Assembly (NCBI GenBank): GCA_021296065.1 | Contig: JAGWBD010000006.1 | Span: 1-64,000 of the forward strand | Source of the DNA: Anaerolineae bacterium | GTDB lineage: Bacteria > Chloroflexota > Anaerolineae > Aggregatilineales > Phototrophicaceae | Reading direction: 5' to 3' | Length of the DNA stretch: 64,000 bases | Shown here: positions 7,275 through 15,097 of the stretch, piece by piece | Layout: each line of letters starts with the position of its first letter | How positions within the stretch are numbered: position 1 is the stretch's first letter | Notes under the pieces: generated by a model | What the model was told of the DNA's origin: nothing | What the model saw: the letters and a program-made list of their open reading frames with translations, nothing else | Databases searched by the model: none | Position numbers and translations under genes: made by a program

Positions 7275-9335
7275 CTACGCATACTCCAGCGTGAGCATGG
7301 CGAAGGTCTCGAGTTCGGGCAGAGTGAAGCTGACGCCGTCGCCGTGGCTTTCGAAGGGCAATTCCCTGCCCGCGGGCTGCTGCAGCAGACGCAGGGGTCG
7401 CTGCGGCACGCGCAGGCGGACCTGGATTTCGCGCGCGGGTATGTTGGGCAGGGCCTGCTGGAAGTTGATCAGATTGATCAGCCAGCGCGATTCGTCCGGC
7501 TGGTGAAAGAGCGAGATTTCCACCGCCCTTGGCGCGTCGGACGCGAAGGACCAGGCCGGTTGCATGCGCAGCAGCAGATTGATGAAAAGGTCGTGGCAGT
7601 TTTCGCTGCTTTCGATGTCGCCGGCGACGTAGATGGCCTGACCGGCGCCATAGTAATTGTGCAGGATGGCCGCTTGCCCGGTGAAACGACCGGGCGGGTT
7701 GTTGTGGATGGAGGCGAAACGCCAGGGGTCGGCCGGGTCGGTCCAGGGCAGCACCAACTCACCGGGGACCTGCGCTTCCGGGCGGGCGACGATGCGTATT
7801 TGCCTGTCATCCAGGCCGGGCGGGTGGCTGCGGGAATAGCCCTCGCCAAAGAGCGGCTCATGGCCCGGCGCCGGCGCGATGTAGGTGAAGGACTCCACCG
7901 TTTCGCCGGCGTATTGCGCGCCGAAGACGTCAGCCAGCATGAAGTCTTCAAGGTAATGGCCGTCGCTCGTCACCAGCGAGCTGTAACGGCTGGCGTAAAG
8001 CTTGCCGCCGCCACGCACGTACTCGCGGAAGGCGGCGCACTCCTGCGCGTCCATCATCAGGACGTTGGGCAACACGATCATCGCGTGACGGTCGAGCCGG
8101 TCAAGATCGTTGCGGGTGATGACGCCCCAGGGGATGTTATGTTCGATGAGCGCCTGGCAGGCGCCGAGGGCGGCCTCGACGTGGGGAGCGCGGCTGTGCA
8201 GGTCGGCGGCCTCGCCTACCGATTTGCCGTTGTCGGCGAAGTCCCCCTTGGATTCGGTACTGACGTAGATGGCGACGTCCTGCTGCAGTTCGCCACCCAG
8301 CCAGGGCTCGCAGGCCTGCGTCTCCTCGAAGATGCGCCCCATGCGTTGGTAGGCGAGGGGATTGATGGTGCCGACGGGATCGACCGAGTCGATGAAGATA
8401 AAGGCGCAACCGTCGGCGAGCGCGGCGTAAGCCTTGCAGCGCAGCAGGGCCTCGTCCTTGAGCGCCGTGTAGTTGCTCAGGGTAGCCGAGACGCTGGTCT
8501 CAAAACCACCGGGTCGGTTGGGCGACAGGTTGTGGAAGAGTTTGCGCACGAAGGAGCCCTGCAGGATGTCGCCGTAGAAATCTCCCTGCAGGAAGTCGGT
8601 CTGCGCGGCAAGGGGCGTGGTCACGCCAAAACGCCATGGATGGGCGAAGGTCGAGGACTGGTGCTCGACGCTGATGGCCGGGTCGACCGCGCGCACGGCG
8701 TCGGTGCAAAGCGCGGCGAACTCGACCAGCCACTCCTCGCGCTTGCGGGCAAAGCGGGCCCAGCGCGGATCAAACCAGTCGATGACCGTGGGCAACTCGC
8801 CGCCGACCTCCTGCATGAAGCGCTGACGGCAATGGGGGCAGTAGCAGATGCCCGGCCAGAAGGTCATGTCAAAGCGAATGCCTTCCAGCGGATAACCGGC
8901 GGCCAGCTCGCCGGCGAGGGAGGCTGCGTAATCGCGGTAGGGCGAATTGGGGCAGCAGACGCCGTAGCGACCGGGGTTGCTGTGGCCCTGGTAATCGGAG
9001 TGCGTGATGCGCCAGTCCGGATGCGCGCGCCAGGCGAGTGTATCGTAAATCAGGCTCATGTAGCCGACGACGGCGATGTCGTTTTCGTGACACAGGGCCA
9101 CTGTTTCGCCGAAAATGTCGCGGCCGTCGGGCCCACTGTGCACCGGCGCGATGAGCGAGGGATAGAAGCAACTGCCGACGTGCGAATGGGCATAGAGCAC
9201 GACGGACTGCAAACGCGCTTCCAGCATCAAATCGACGAAGCGCTGCGGATCGAACTGCGTCATGAAACGTGGATTGTCTTCGGTGATGTGCATGTCGAGC
9301 ACACCGCGCCGCCAGGCCTTTTGATACCAGGTCAT
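7275..9335 (-). CDS. GHL6-like glycoside hydrolase with beta-galactosidase trimerisation-type domain (copy B)
   Basis: A 686-residue paralogue of the 5124-7211 product, with the same order of domains. Matching landmarks include FYPSLIAPVHS, YMSLIYDT, LEGIRFDMTFWPG with C-x2-C zinc-like cysteines (CYCPHC), ISVEHQSS, LQGDFYGDILQGSFVRKLFHNLSPNRPGGFE and MIVLPNVLMMDAQE. The candidate catalytic Asp and Glu are kept. Its start codon overlaps the kinase stop codon by 4 nt. Keeping two diverged copies side by side suggests two linkages or two sugars in one substrate, or a hetero-oligomer. No signal peptide is visible. Confidence 0.8.
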   Translation of the reverse strand: MTWYQKAWRRGVLDMHITEDNPRFMTQFDPQRFVDLMLEARLQSVVLYAHSHVGSCFYPSLIAPVHSGPDGRDIFGETVALCHENDIAVVGYMSLIYDTLAWRAHPDWRITHSDYQGHSNPGRYGVCCPNSPYRDYAASLAGELAAGYPLEGIRFDMTFWPGICYCPHCRQRFMQEVGGELPTVIDWFDPRWARFARKREEWLVEFAALCTDAVRAVDPAISVEHQSSTFAHPWRFGVTTPLAAQTDFLQGDFYGDILQGSFVRKLFHNLSPNRPGGFETSVSATLSNYTALKDEALLRCKAYAALADGCAFIFIDSVDPVGTINPLAYQRMGRIFEETQACEPWLGGELQQDVAIYVSTESKGDFADNGKSVGEAADLHSRAPHVEAALGACQALIEHNIPWGVITRNDLDRLDRHAMIVLPNVLMMDAQECAAFREYVRGGGKLYASRYSSLVTSDGHYLEDFMLADVFGAQYAGETVESFTYIAPAPGHEPLFGEGYSRSHPPGLDDRQIRIVARPEAQVPGELVLPWTDPADPWRFASIHNNPPGRFTGQAAILHNYYGAGQAIYVAGDIESSENCHDLFINLLLRMQPAWSFASDAPRAVEISLFHQPDESRWLINLINFQQALPNIPAREIQVRLRVPQRPLRLLQQPAGRELPFESHGDGVSFTLPELETFAMLTLEYA

Positions 9336-10282
9336 ACCGTGACCTCCTGCGCCTGCATAAAGGCTTCGACTTCGGCCCGCGTTGGCGACCCCTCCATGGG
9401 GCCGATGCGGGTGACCGCGAGGGCGCCGACGGCGTTGGCGAAGCGACCGGCCTGTTCCGGCGCCATGCCTTCCAGCAGGGCGACGGTCAGGGCCGCGGCG
9501 AAACTGTCGCCGGCGCCGGTGGCGTCGACTTCGTTTGCGGGGAAGGCGGGCACCTGTATGAATTCATCGCCCAGAAACAAGGTACAACCGGCCTCACCCT
9601 GCTTCAGGGCCACCAGCTTGCCCTGCCCTGCCCACAGGCGGCAGCCGCTCTCGTCGTCCGCGGCGCCGGTGAGCATGGCGGCTTCGCCGGCGCTGGGCAG
9701 AATCAGGTCGGCGCGCTCGATGACCGGCTGGCAGAGATCGCGGATTTCCTCGACGCTGAGCACCTCGGGGCGAATGTTGGGGTCAAAGCTGAGTTGCGCG
9801 TCAGCCGGCAGACATTGCATGGCGCGCAGGCAGGCCGCGCGTGCCGGTTCGCAAATGGCCAGGTTGCAGCCACTGAGGTGCAGCCAGCGCAGGTCGGCCA
9901 GGGCTGCGGGGTCGACGAAGTCCGGCGCCAGCTGGCCGGCGGCGGCGTGACGCCAGTGGAAGAGGAAGCGCCGTCCGCCATCGCTGAAGCGGGCGTTGAA
10001 GGCCACGCCCGTGCTGTGTTGCGGCAGCACGCGCACCTGCGAACAGTCGACGCCATCGGCATCGAGGCGACGCAACAGGCAGTCGCCGAAGTCGTCAGCG
10101 CCGACCGCGCCGATGTAGGCGGCGGGCAGGCCGAGACGGGCCACCTGGCCGATGTAGATGACGGCATCGCCGCTGGGAAAGGGTCCCTCGAATACACCGG
10201 GTTGGTCGAGCGGCGCATCGAGTTGGGGACGCATGATCTCGACCAGCATGTTGCCCATGGAGAGCACACGCGGCGCGTGCAT
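9332..10282 (-). CDS. PfkB-family carbohydrate kinase
   Basis: A 316-residue ribokinase/PfkB-family kinase that phosphorylates a sugar or sugar acid with ATP. The N-terminal part has GxGxDxFG-like IGAVGADDFGDCLLRRL and the C-terminal signature DATGAGDSFAAALTVALL contains the catalytic Asp and anion hole. It is closest in feel to 2-keto-3-deoxygluconate or fructokinase-type members. It starts 2 nt after the lipoyl-protein stop and overlaps the next hydrolase gene by 4 nt, so it is tightly embedded in the operon. KDG kinase would fit a sugar-acid pathway, but substrate specificity cannot be read here. Confidence 0.88.
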   Translation of the reverse strand: MHAPRVLSMGNMLVEIMRPQLDAPLDQPGVFEGPFPSGDAVIYIGQVARLGLPAAYIGAVGADDFGDCLLRRLDADGVDCSQVRVLPQHSTGVAFNARFSDGGRRFLFHWRHAAAGQLAPDFVDPAALADLRWLHLSGCNLAICEPARAACLRAMQCLPADAQLSFDPNIRPEVLSVEEIRDLCQPVIERADLILPSAGEAAMLTGAADDESGCRLWAGQGKLVALKQGEAGCTLFLGDEFIQVPAFPANEVDATGAGDSFAAALTVALLEGMAPEQAGRFANAVGALAVTRIGPMEGSPTRAEVEAFMQAQEVTV

Positions 10283-10284
10283 GC

Positions 10285-10521
10285 TCAGTCAGCCTCGTAG
10301 TTGGCCAGGGGCGCGCCGACCTCGACCGTTTCACCGGCCGCGACGAGGATCTGCCCCACCTTGCCGGTGAAGGGCGATTCAACCTCGACGTTGGTCTTGT
10401 CCGTCTCAATCTCGCAGAGGATGTCGCCGCGGCGCACCTGGTCGCCGGGCTGCACGCGCCATTCAGCGACGGTGCCTTCCTCCATCAGATGACCCAGCAT
10501 GGGCATCACGAATTGTGGCAT
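10285..10521 (-). CDS. Stand-alone lipoyl-domain protein (78 residues)
   Basis: The product is a single biotin/lipoyl-attachment domain. The lipoylation lysine sits in ETDKTNVEVESP at about residue 42 and the fold ends with GETVEVGAPLANYEAD. The start at 10521 follows GGAGG with 4-nt spacing. Upstream in-frame codons belong to a shadow of the E1beta gene. There is no peripheral-subunit-binding or catalytic E2 domain and no acyltransferase gene in the operon. It lies 13 nt after E1beta and 2 nt before the kinase. It should carry the acyl group made by the E1 pair; the acceptor enzyme is not visible. Confidence 0.93.
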   Translation of the reverse strand: MPQFVMPMLGHLMEEGTVAEWRVQPGDQVRRGDILCEIETDKTNVEVESPFTGKVGQILVAAGETVEVGAPLANYEAD

Positions 10522-10534
10522 ACGCCCTCCGCAA

Positions 10535-11509
10535 TCAGGCGAGCAATTCGCGCACGGCGTCGCAAATCCAGCCGGCGTCGGGCACCACGGCCTTTTCCAG
10601 ATCCGTGCCGTAGGGGATGCCGGTGCGCATGCCACAGACGCGGCGCACTGGTTTGCGCAATTCCGCAAAACACTGCTCATGGACGACGCTGGCGGCCTCG
10701 CCGCTCCAGCCGCCCTCGGCCGGCGCCTCGGTGACGACGACGCAATTTTTCGTCCGCTTTACGGAGTCGACCAGGGCCTGCTTGTCGAGCGGCCATAGCG
10801 TACGCGGATCGATGACCTCGCAGGAGATGCCTTCGTCGGCCAGGGTTTTGGCGGCGGCCAGCGCCTGCAGCACCATCCAGGAGGTGGCGATGATGGTGAC
10901 GTCCTCGCCAGGCCGCTTGATATCGGCCACGCCAAAGGGGATGGTGTAATCGTCCTCCGGTACCTCTCCGCGTGTGAAATAGAGCGACTTGTGCTCGATG
11001 AGCAGCACGGGGTTGTCGCTGCGCACGGCCGAGCGCAGCAGGCCGCAGAGATCGGCGGGTGTGGAGGGCATGGCGACGATCAGGCCGGGCACGTTGACGA
11101 ACCAGTTCTCGAGGCTCTGCGAATGCTGCGAGGAATTGCGCATGCCGACGCCGCCCTGGGTGCGGAAGACCACCGGCACGCGCACCTGGCCGTTGGAAAG
11201 CTGGTGGTACTTCACGCCGTGGTTGATCATCTGGTCCATGGCGATGGTGATGAAGTCGATGTACATGATTTCGGCGATGGGGCGCATGCCGTAAAGCGCG
11301 CTGCCAATCGCGCAGCCGGTCATGGCGGCCTCGGAAATGGGCGAGTCACAGATGCGTGCCGGCCCGAATTCCTCCAGCAGGCCGGCGGAAGCGCCGAAAA
11401 GGTTGCCCCAGCGGCCGACGTCCTCGCCAATCAAATAGACGCTTTCGTCGCGGCGCAGTTCCCCGGCGGTGGTCTCGCGGATCGCGTCCCGGTAACTCAT
11501 GCGTGCCAT
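10535..11509 (-). CDS. 2-oxoacid dehydrogenase E1 component, beta subunit (pyruvate/acetoin dehydrogenase-like)
   Basis: A 324-residue transketolase-like beta subunit of a thiamine-diphosphate E1 enzyme that decarboxylates a 2-oxo acid (or cleaves acetoin) and loads the acyl unit on lipoate. Visible features: LIGEDVGRWGNLF, DSPISEAAMTGCAIG (ThDP-activating Glu region), RTQGGVGMRNSSQHSQSLE (catalytic His loop) and the C-terminal VVVTEAPAEGGWSGE. The start at 11509 lies 5 nt after the alpha-subunit stop. Further upstream in-frame codons overlap the alpha gene. Partner of 11515-12483. Confidence 0.93.
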   Translation of the reverse strand: MARMSYRDAIRETTAGELRRDESVYLIGEDVGRWGNLFGASAGLLEEFGPARICDSPISEAAMTGCAIGSALYGMRPIAEIMYIDFITIAMDQMINHGVKYHQLSNGQVRVPVVFRTQGGVGMRNSSQHSQSLENWFVNVPGLIVAMPSTPADLCGLLRSAVRSDNPVLLIEHKSLYFTRGEVPEDDYTIPFGVADIKRPGEDVTIIATSWMVLQALAAAKTLADEGISCEVIDPRTLWPLDKQALVDSVKRTKNCVVVTEAPAEGGWSGEAASVVHEQCFAELRKPVRRVCGMRTGIPYGTDLEKAVVPDAGWICDAVRELLA

Positions 11510-11514
11510 GGTCT

Positions 11515-12483
11515 TCAGTCCTGTCCCAGCGGGATCATCACGTGATCGGTGGCCTGCTCGACTGTCGGGAAGGGCTGCTCCAGCGCCCATTCCATGTCTT
11601 CCTCCATCTCCGCGCGCACGTTGCTTTCCAGCTCATCGAGAGTCTCCTCGCTGAAGCCGCGGGCCAGCAGACGCGTACGCGCCAGCAGCAGCGGATCGCG
11701 ATTGCGCCAGACGGCGATTTCCTCGCGTGAGCGGTAGGTGTGTTCGGGGTCACCGCCATAGTGGCCGCGGAAGCGGTAGGTTATCATCTCAATGAAGACC
11801 GGCCCATTGCCGGCACGAAGCTGCGCAACTGCATCCGTGGTGGCGTTCAGGACCGCCTCGACGTCCATGCCGTCGACGGAGATTCCGTTGAGGCCGTAGG
11901 CGCTGGCGCGTTGCGAAATGCGCGAGACCGGTACGAATTCCTGCACCGGCATGGCCTCGCCATACTGGTTGTTCTCGCAGATATAAAGGACTGGCAGATC
12001 CCAGATTGCGGCCAGGTTCATCCCCTCGTGGAAGGCGCCGGTGTTGGAGGCGCCGTCGCCGAAGAAGCAGACGGCGATGCTGTCGAGGCCCTGGCGTTTG
12101 AAGGCGAGAGCCACGCCGGCGGCGATGGGCAGGCCGCTGCCGACGATGCTGCCGCAGAAGAAGTTGTGGGGCTTGTCGATCCACTGCATGGGGCCGCCAA
12201 TGCCCTGGCTGACCCCGCCGCGGCGCCCCAGCATTTCGCAGAAGACGGCGCGCGTGTTGCTGCCCTTGGCGATGGAGTGCCCCTGGGGGCGGTGCGTGGA
12301 AAACACCACGTCGTCTCCGCGCAACAGGGAGCAGACGCCGACGGCCACGGCTTCCTGCCCACTGTAGGGGTGGAAGCCGTTCATGATGAGGTCTTTCATT
12401 TTGAGGTCGTAACAGAACTCGTCGAAGTGACGCAGCACCAGCAGCTGCTGGTAGAGCTCCATCAACTGTTCATTGTCGCTCAC
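11515..12483 (-). CDS. 2-oxoacid dehydrogenase E1 component, alpha subunit (pyruvate/acetoin dehydrogenase-like)
   Basis: A 322-residue E1 alpha subunit. The thiamine-diphosphate motif is present as GDGASNTGAFHEGMNLA followed by LPVLYICENNQYG. Other landmarks are GQEAVAVGV and HRPQGHSIAKG. The start is GTG at 12483, overlapping the stop of the cyclase gene by 4 nt (GTGA). With E1beta and the free lipoyl protein it makes a reduced three-gene oxidative decarboxylation set. The size resembles acetoin dehydrogenase AcoA. No E3 gene is in the window, so a housekeeping dihydrolipoamide dehydrogenase is presumed. Confidence 0.93.
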   Translation of the reverse strand: MSDNEQLMELYQQLLVLRHFDEFCYDLKMKDLIMNGFHPYSGQEAVAVGVCSLLRGDDVVFSTHRPQGHSIAKGSNTRAVFCEMLGRRGGVSQGIGGPMQWIDKPHNFFCGSIVGSGLPIAAGVALAFKRQGLDSIAVCFFGDGASNTGAFHEGMNLAAIWDLPVLYICENNQYGEAMPVQEFVPVSRISQRASAYGLNGISVDGMDVEAVLNATTDAVAQLRAGNGPVFIEMITYRFRGHYGGDPEHTYRSREEIAVWRNRDPLLLARTRLLARGFSEETLDELESNVRAEMEEDMEWALEQPFPTVEQATDHVMIPLGQD

Positions 12484-13154
12484 GAAATGTCTCCTTCGGG
12501 GAAGGCGATAATGCGCACCGGGCAGGCTTCGACGCCGACGATCGGCAGCGGCAGGATGAAGACGGTGACGCGCTGCTCGCCGATGGCCGCCAGGTTGGTG
12601 CAGGATTCGACCATGGCGAGGCCGTTTTTGAACATGGTCAGGTGATTGGGCTGGTAGTCGGTGCCGGGCACTTCGAAGCCGGCGGCGTCTGTGCCGATGA
12701 CCGTCGGCCCCTGCGCCACCAGCCAGTTGAGCGCTTCTTCGGTCAGGTAGGGCTGGTCGTTCCAGAGCTCGCCGAAAAAATTCTTGTCCATGTCGGTGCG
12801 CAGGAAAATCATGTCGACGTCCTGCAGGCGGTCGGCATGGGCCTGCACTTCCTCAAGGGTGATGGCCTCCAGGTGCTGCTTGTGCGAGAAATCCAGCACC
12901 ACGGCCGTGCCGATCAGGTCTTGCAGGGGGTAGTCGGCGAGGTCGTCGCCATCCTCCCAGTGGTGGAAGGGCACCTCGATGTGGGTGAAGGTGTGGGTGC
13001 TGAACTGCACGTTGCCGATGATGTACCAGATGTCGTCGCGATGCACGACCTCGGGCAGGATTTCGGTGACGTCGCGCACCTGGGCGGCCAGTTCGAAATA
13101 GCCTTCACCAGGCGTCATGCGATGACTGAGTTCGATAATGCGGTCCTTGCGCAT
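12480..13154 (-). CDS. Cyclase-family metal-dependent hydrolase (kynurenine formamidase-like fold)
   Basis: A 224-residue member of the cyclase/kynurenine-formamidase family, metal-dependent hydrolases acting on amides or lactones. The family motif HxxTHxDxPxH appears as HTFTHIEVPFHHWEDG at about residues 53-68, with Glu in place of the usual Asp. A later VIGTDAAGFEVPG and NHLTMFKNGLAMVESCTNL match the family's second conserved block. It overlaps the E1alpha gene by 4 nt and follows the permease gene by 9 nt. In this operon opening of a sugar lactone is a reasonable guess. Confidence 0.85.
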   Translation of the reverse strand: MRKDRIIELSHRMTPGEGYFELAAQVRDVTEILPEVVHRDDIWYIIGNVQFSTHTFTHIEVPFHHWEDGDDLADYPLQDLIGTAVVLDFSHKQHLEAITLEEVQAHADRLQDVDMIFLRTDMDKNFFGELWNDQPYLTEEALNWLVAQGPTVIGTDAAGFEVPGTDYQPNHLTMFKNGLAMVESCTNLAAIGEQRVTVFILPLPIVGVEACPVRIIAFPEGDIS

Positions 13155-13163
13155 GGCAGTCCC

Positions 13164-14048
13164 CTACATGCGGATGGCGCCGGACATCAGGCCGCGGATG
13201 AAGAGGCGGCTGGTGAAGGCGAAGAGCGCAATCATGGGCAACGACGCCAGAACATAGCCGGCGAAGAGCGGCCCGAAATTGGTGCGGAAGATACCCGTGA
13301 AGATCATCAGGCCTGCCATCACCGGCTTGAGCTCGGGGTTGGTGTTGATGGTTAGCGGCCAGATAAGATCGTTCCAGATGACGTTGGCCTGCAACAGCGC
13401 CAGCGTGCCCAGGATGGGCAGCGAGAGCGGCAACACGATCGACCAGAAAATGCGTATCTCCCGGGCGCCGTCTACGCGGGCGGATTCGAAGAGATCTTCA
13501 GGCAATCCTGAGAAGGAAGTGCGTAGTACAAGGATGGCGAAGGCCTGGCCGCCGGCGGCGTAGGGCAACCAGAAAGCCCAGCGTGTACTCAACAGTTTCA
13601 AATCGATAATCAGTATGAAAGAAGGGATAAGCGTCAGTACGCCGGGAATCATCAACAGACCCAGTACCATGTAAAACAGAACTTCCTTGCCAAAAAAGCG
13701 CAGGCGGGCAAACACGTAGGCGGAGAGCGAGGCCGGCACCAGGGTCAGCGCCACGCCGCCGACAGTGTACAGCATCGAGTTGAGCATGTATTTGCCGATG
13801 TCAGCGTTCCAGGCCCTGGTGTAATTGTCCACGTAAAGTGGCAGGGTGAGTTCAAAACGCTGGTTGTAGAACTGCGTGTTGTTCTTGAAAGAAAAGAGCA
13901 GCAGCAAGATGACTGGCACGATGGTCAGGAACAACAGGACGATTAATATGGCGTGGGACAACCACTGCACGCGTCGCAGGTCGACCGATCCGCTGAGTCG
14001 CCTGGTCAAGGGCGTCAGGTCTGAAAGTCCCCTGGCTTCGGTCATCAT
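13164..14048 (-). CDS. Carbohydrate ABC transporter permease, MalG type
   Basis: A 294-residue inner-membrane permease of the binding-protein-dependent (CUT1) type with about six membrane segments. The EAA loop that docks the ATPase is seen as LPEDLFESARVDGAREIRIFWSIVLPL. The C-terminus ends LFIRGLMSGAIRM. The gene start is ATG at 14048, overlapping the stop of the MalF-like gene (ATGATGA); a second ATG at 14045 is equally possible. The longer open frame upstream has no ribosome-binding site and overlaps the previous gene. No ATPase gene is in the operon, so a shared MsmX-type ATPase elsewhere is expected. Confidence 0.92.
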   Translation of the reverse strand: MMTEARGLSDLTPLTRRLSGSVDLRRVQWLSHAILIVLLFLTIVPVILLLLFSFKNNTQFYNQRFELTLPLYVDNYTRAWNADIGKYMLNSMLYTVGGVALTLVPASLSAYVFARLRFFGKEVLFYMVLGLLMIPGVLTLIPSFILIIDLKLLSTRWAFWLPYAAGGQAFAILVLRTSFSGLPEDLFESARVDGAREIRIFWSIVLPLSLPILGTLALLQANVIWNDLIWPLTINTNPELKPVMAGLMIFTGIFRTNFGPLFAGYVLASLPMIALFAFTSRLFIRGLMSGAIRM

Positions 14049-14989
14049 TCGGCCACGTATTCTGTTTGCGAGCGGAAGCGATGCATCGAAAAAATGGTCA
14101 GGATCAGAATCATGATGAACATGACCGTACCAATTGCCGATGCATAACCCATCTCGGCGTAGTTGTAACCCTGCCTGTACATCCACAGGCCAGGCACCAT
14201 GGTCGCGTAACCAGGACCGCCGTCAGTGAGCACATACTGGGCCTGAAAGCCCTGGATTCCGCCGATAAGCGCAAGGATTCCCAACAATCGAATCTGACCC
14301 TTGAGCAAGGGAAGGTCGATGTAAAACACGCGTCGCAAGGCGGTGGCGCCATCCAGTTCTGCCGAATCGCGCACTTCCTGGTCAATGTTTTGCAGGCCGG
14401 CCAGATATATGAGCACGTTGACGCCCGAAGCGAAGGGAAAGCCGATGAGCATCAGGAAATACAGGGCATTGTTGAAATCGCCCAGCATGCGTGTATTCAA
14501 TTCCCATCCGAAGCTGTCAAAAATGGATTTCACCAGTCCGATATCAGGATCGTAGATGAAATTCCAGACGTAGAGCGTGACGACCAGCGGCACAACGATG
14601 GGCACCACGAAAAGCAGACGATACCAGTACTGCGCGCGGTCGCTGCGCAGTGAGTCGATCAGTTCAGCCACGATTAGCGGCGGCACCAACGCCATCAGCA
14701 AGGACCAGATGCTGATGATGAGCATGTTGCGAAGCGACGCCACCATGATCCGGTCGCCGACCATCTGTTCAAAGTTGTCGAACAGGATGAATCTGGGCGC
14801 GGCAAAGCCGTTCCAGTCCGTAAAGGAATGATAGAGCGCCGAAAAGGCTGGATAGTAGGAAAAGACAATGATCAGCGCGAAGGTCGGTATCAAAAACACA
14901 TAGGCGGTCAGGGAGTTCCTCAGCAGACGCCCGCTTCCCCCACCCAGGGCGAAACGGGACCGGCTGCTACCCGTGGTAATGGCACTCAT
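14045..14989 (-). CDS. Carbohydrate ABC transporter permease, MalF type
   Basis: A 314-residue permease with an N-terminal membrane helix (LTAYVFLIPTFALIIVFSYY) and five more predicted segments. The ATPase-contact loop reads QEVRDSAELDGATALRRVFY, followed by LPLLKGQIR. It pairs with the MalG-type gene, with which it overlaps by 4 nt. It lies 108 nt after the binding-protein gene, and that gap holds a stem-loop. Confidence 0.92.
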   Translation of the reverse strand: MSAITTGSSRSRFALGGGSGRLLRNSLTAYVFLIPTFALIIVFSYYPAFSALYHSFTDWNGFAAPRFILFDNFEQMVGDRIMVASLRNMLIISIWSLLMALVPPLIVAELIDSLRSDRAQYWYRLLFVVPIVVPLVVTLYVWNFIYDPDIGLVKSIFDSFGWELNTRMLGDFNNALYFLMLIGFPFASGVNVLIYLAGLQNIDQEVRDSAELDGATALRRVFYIDLPLLKGQIRLLGILALIGGIQGFQAQYVLTDGGPGYATMVPGLWMYRQGYNYAEMGYASAIGTVMFIMILILTIFSMHRFRSQTEYVAE

Positions 14990-15046
14990 TATTTTGTCTC
15001 TTTGAAAACTGGCGACATGACGATTTTCTCATTCAGTGATGCAGAA

Positions 15047-15079
15047 CGCGGGAGGAGGCATTCCGCCCCTCCCCCCGCG
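15047..15079 (-). terminator. Stem-loop between binding-protein and permease genes
   Basis: Arms 15047-15058 and 15068-15079 can pair over 11 of 12 positions (one A/C mismatch) with a 9-nt loop. It begins 19 nt after the binding-protein stop codon on the minus strand and has no T-tract. Position and form suit an mRNA-stabilising or partial-termination element that keeps the binding protein more abundant than the permeases. Confidence 0.55.
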
Positions 15080-15097
15080 CCGGTTACGGTCTACATG

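Noticed and set aside
7344-9950. 868-codon open frame on the plus strand opposite the GHL6 hydrolase and kinase genes
   Set aside because: It is antisense to two clear families, has low-complexity Val/Ala/Gly/Asp-rich translation without motifs, and reflects GC-rich codon bias. Similar antisense frames (2634-4193, 28494-29987, 49263-51074 and others) were rejected for the same reason.
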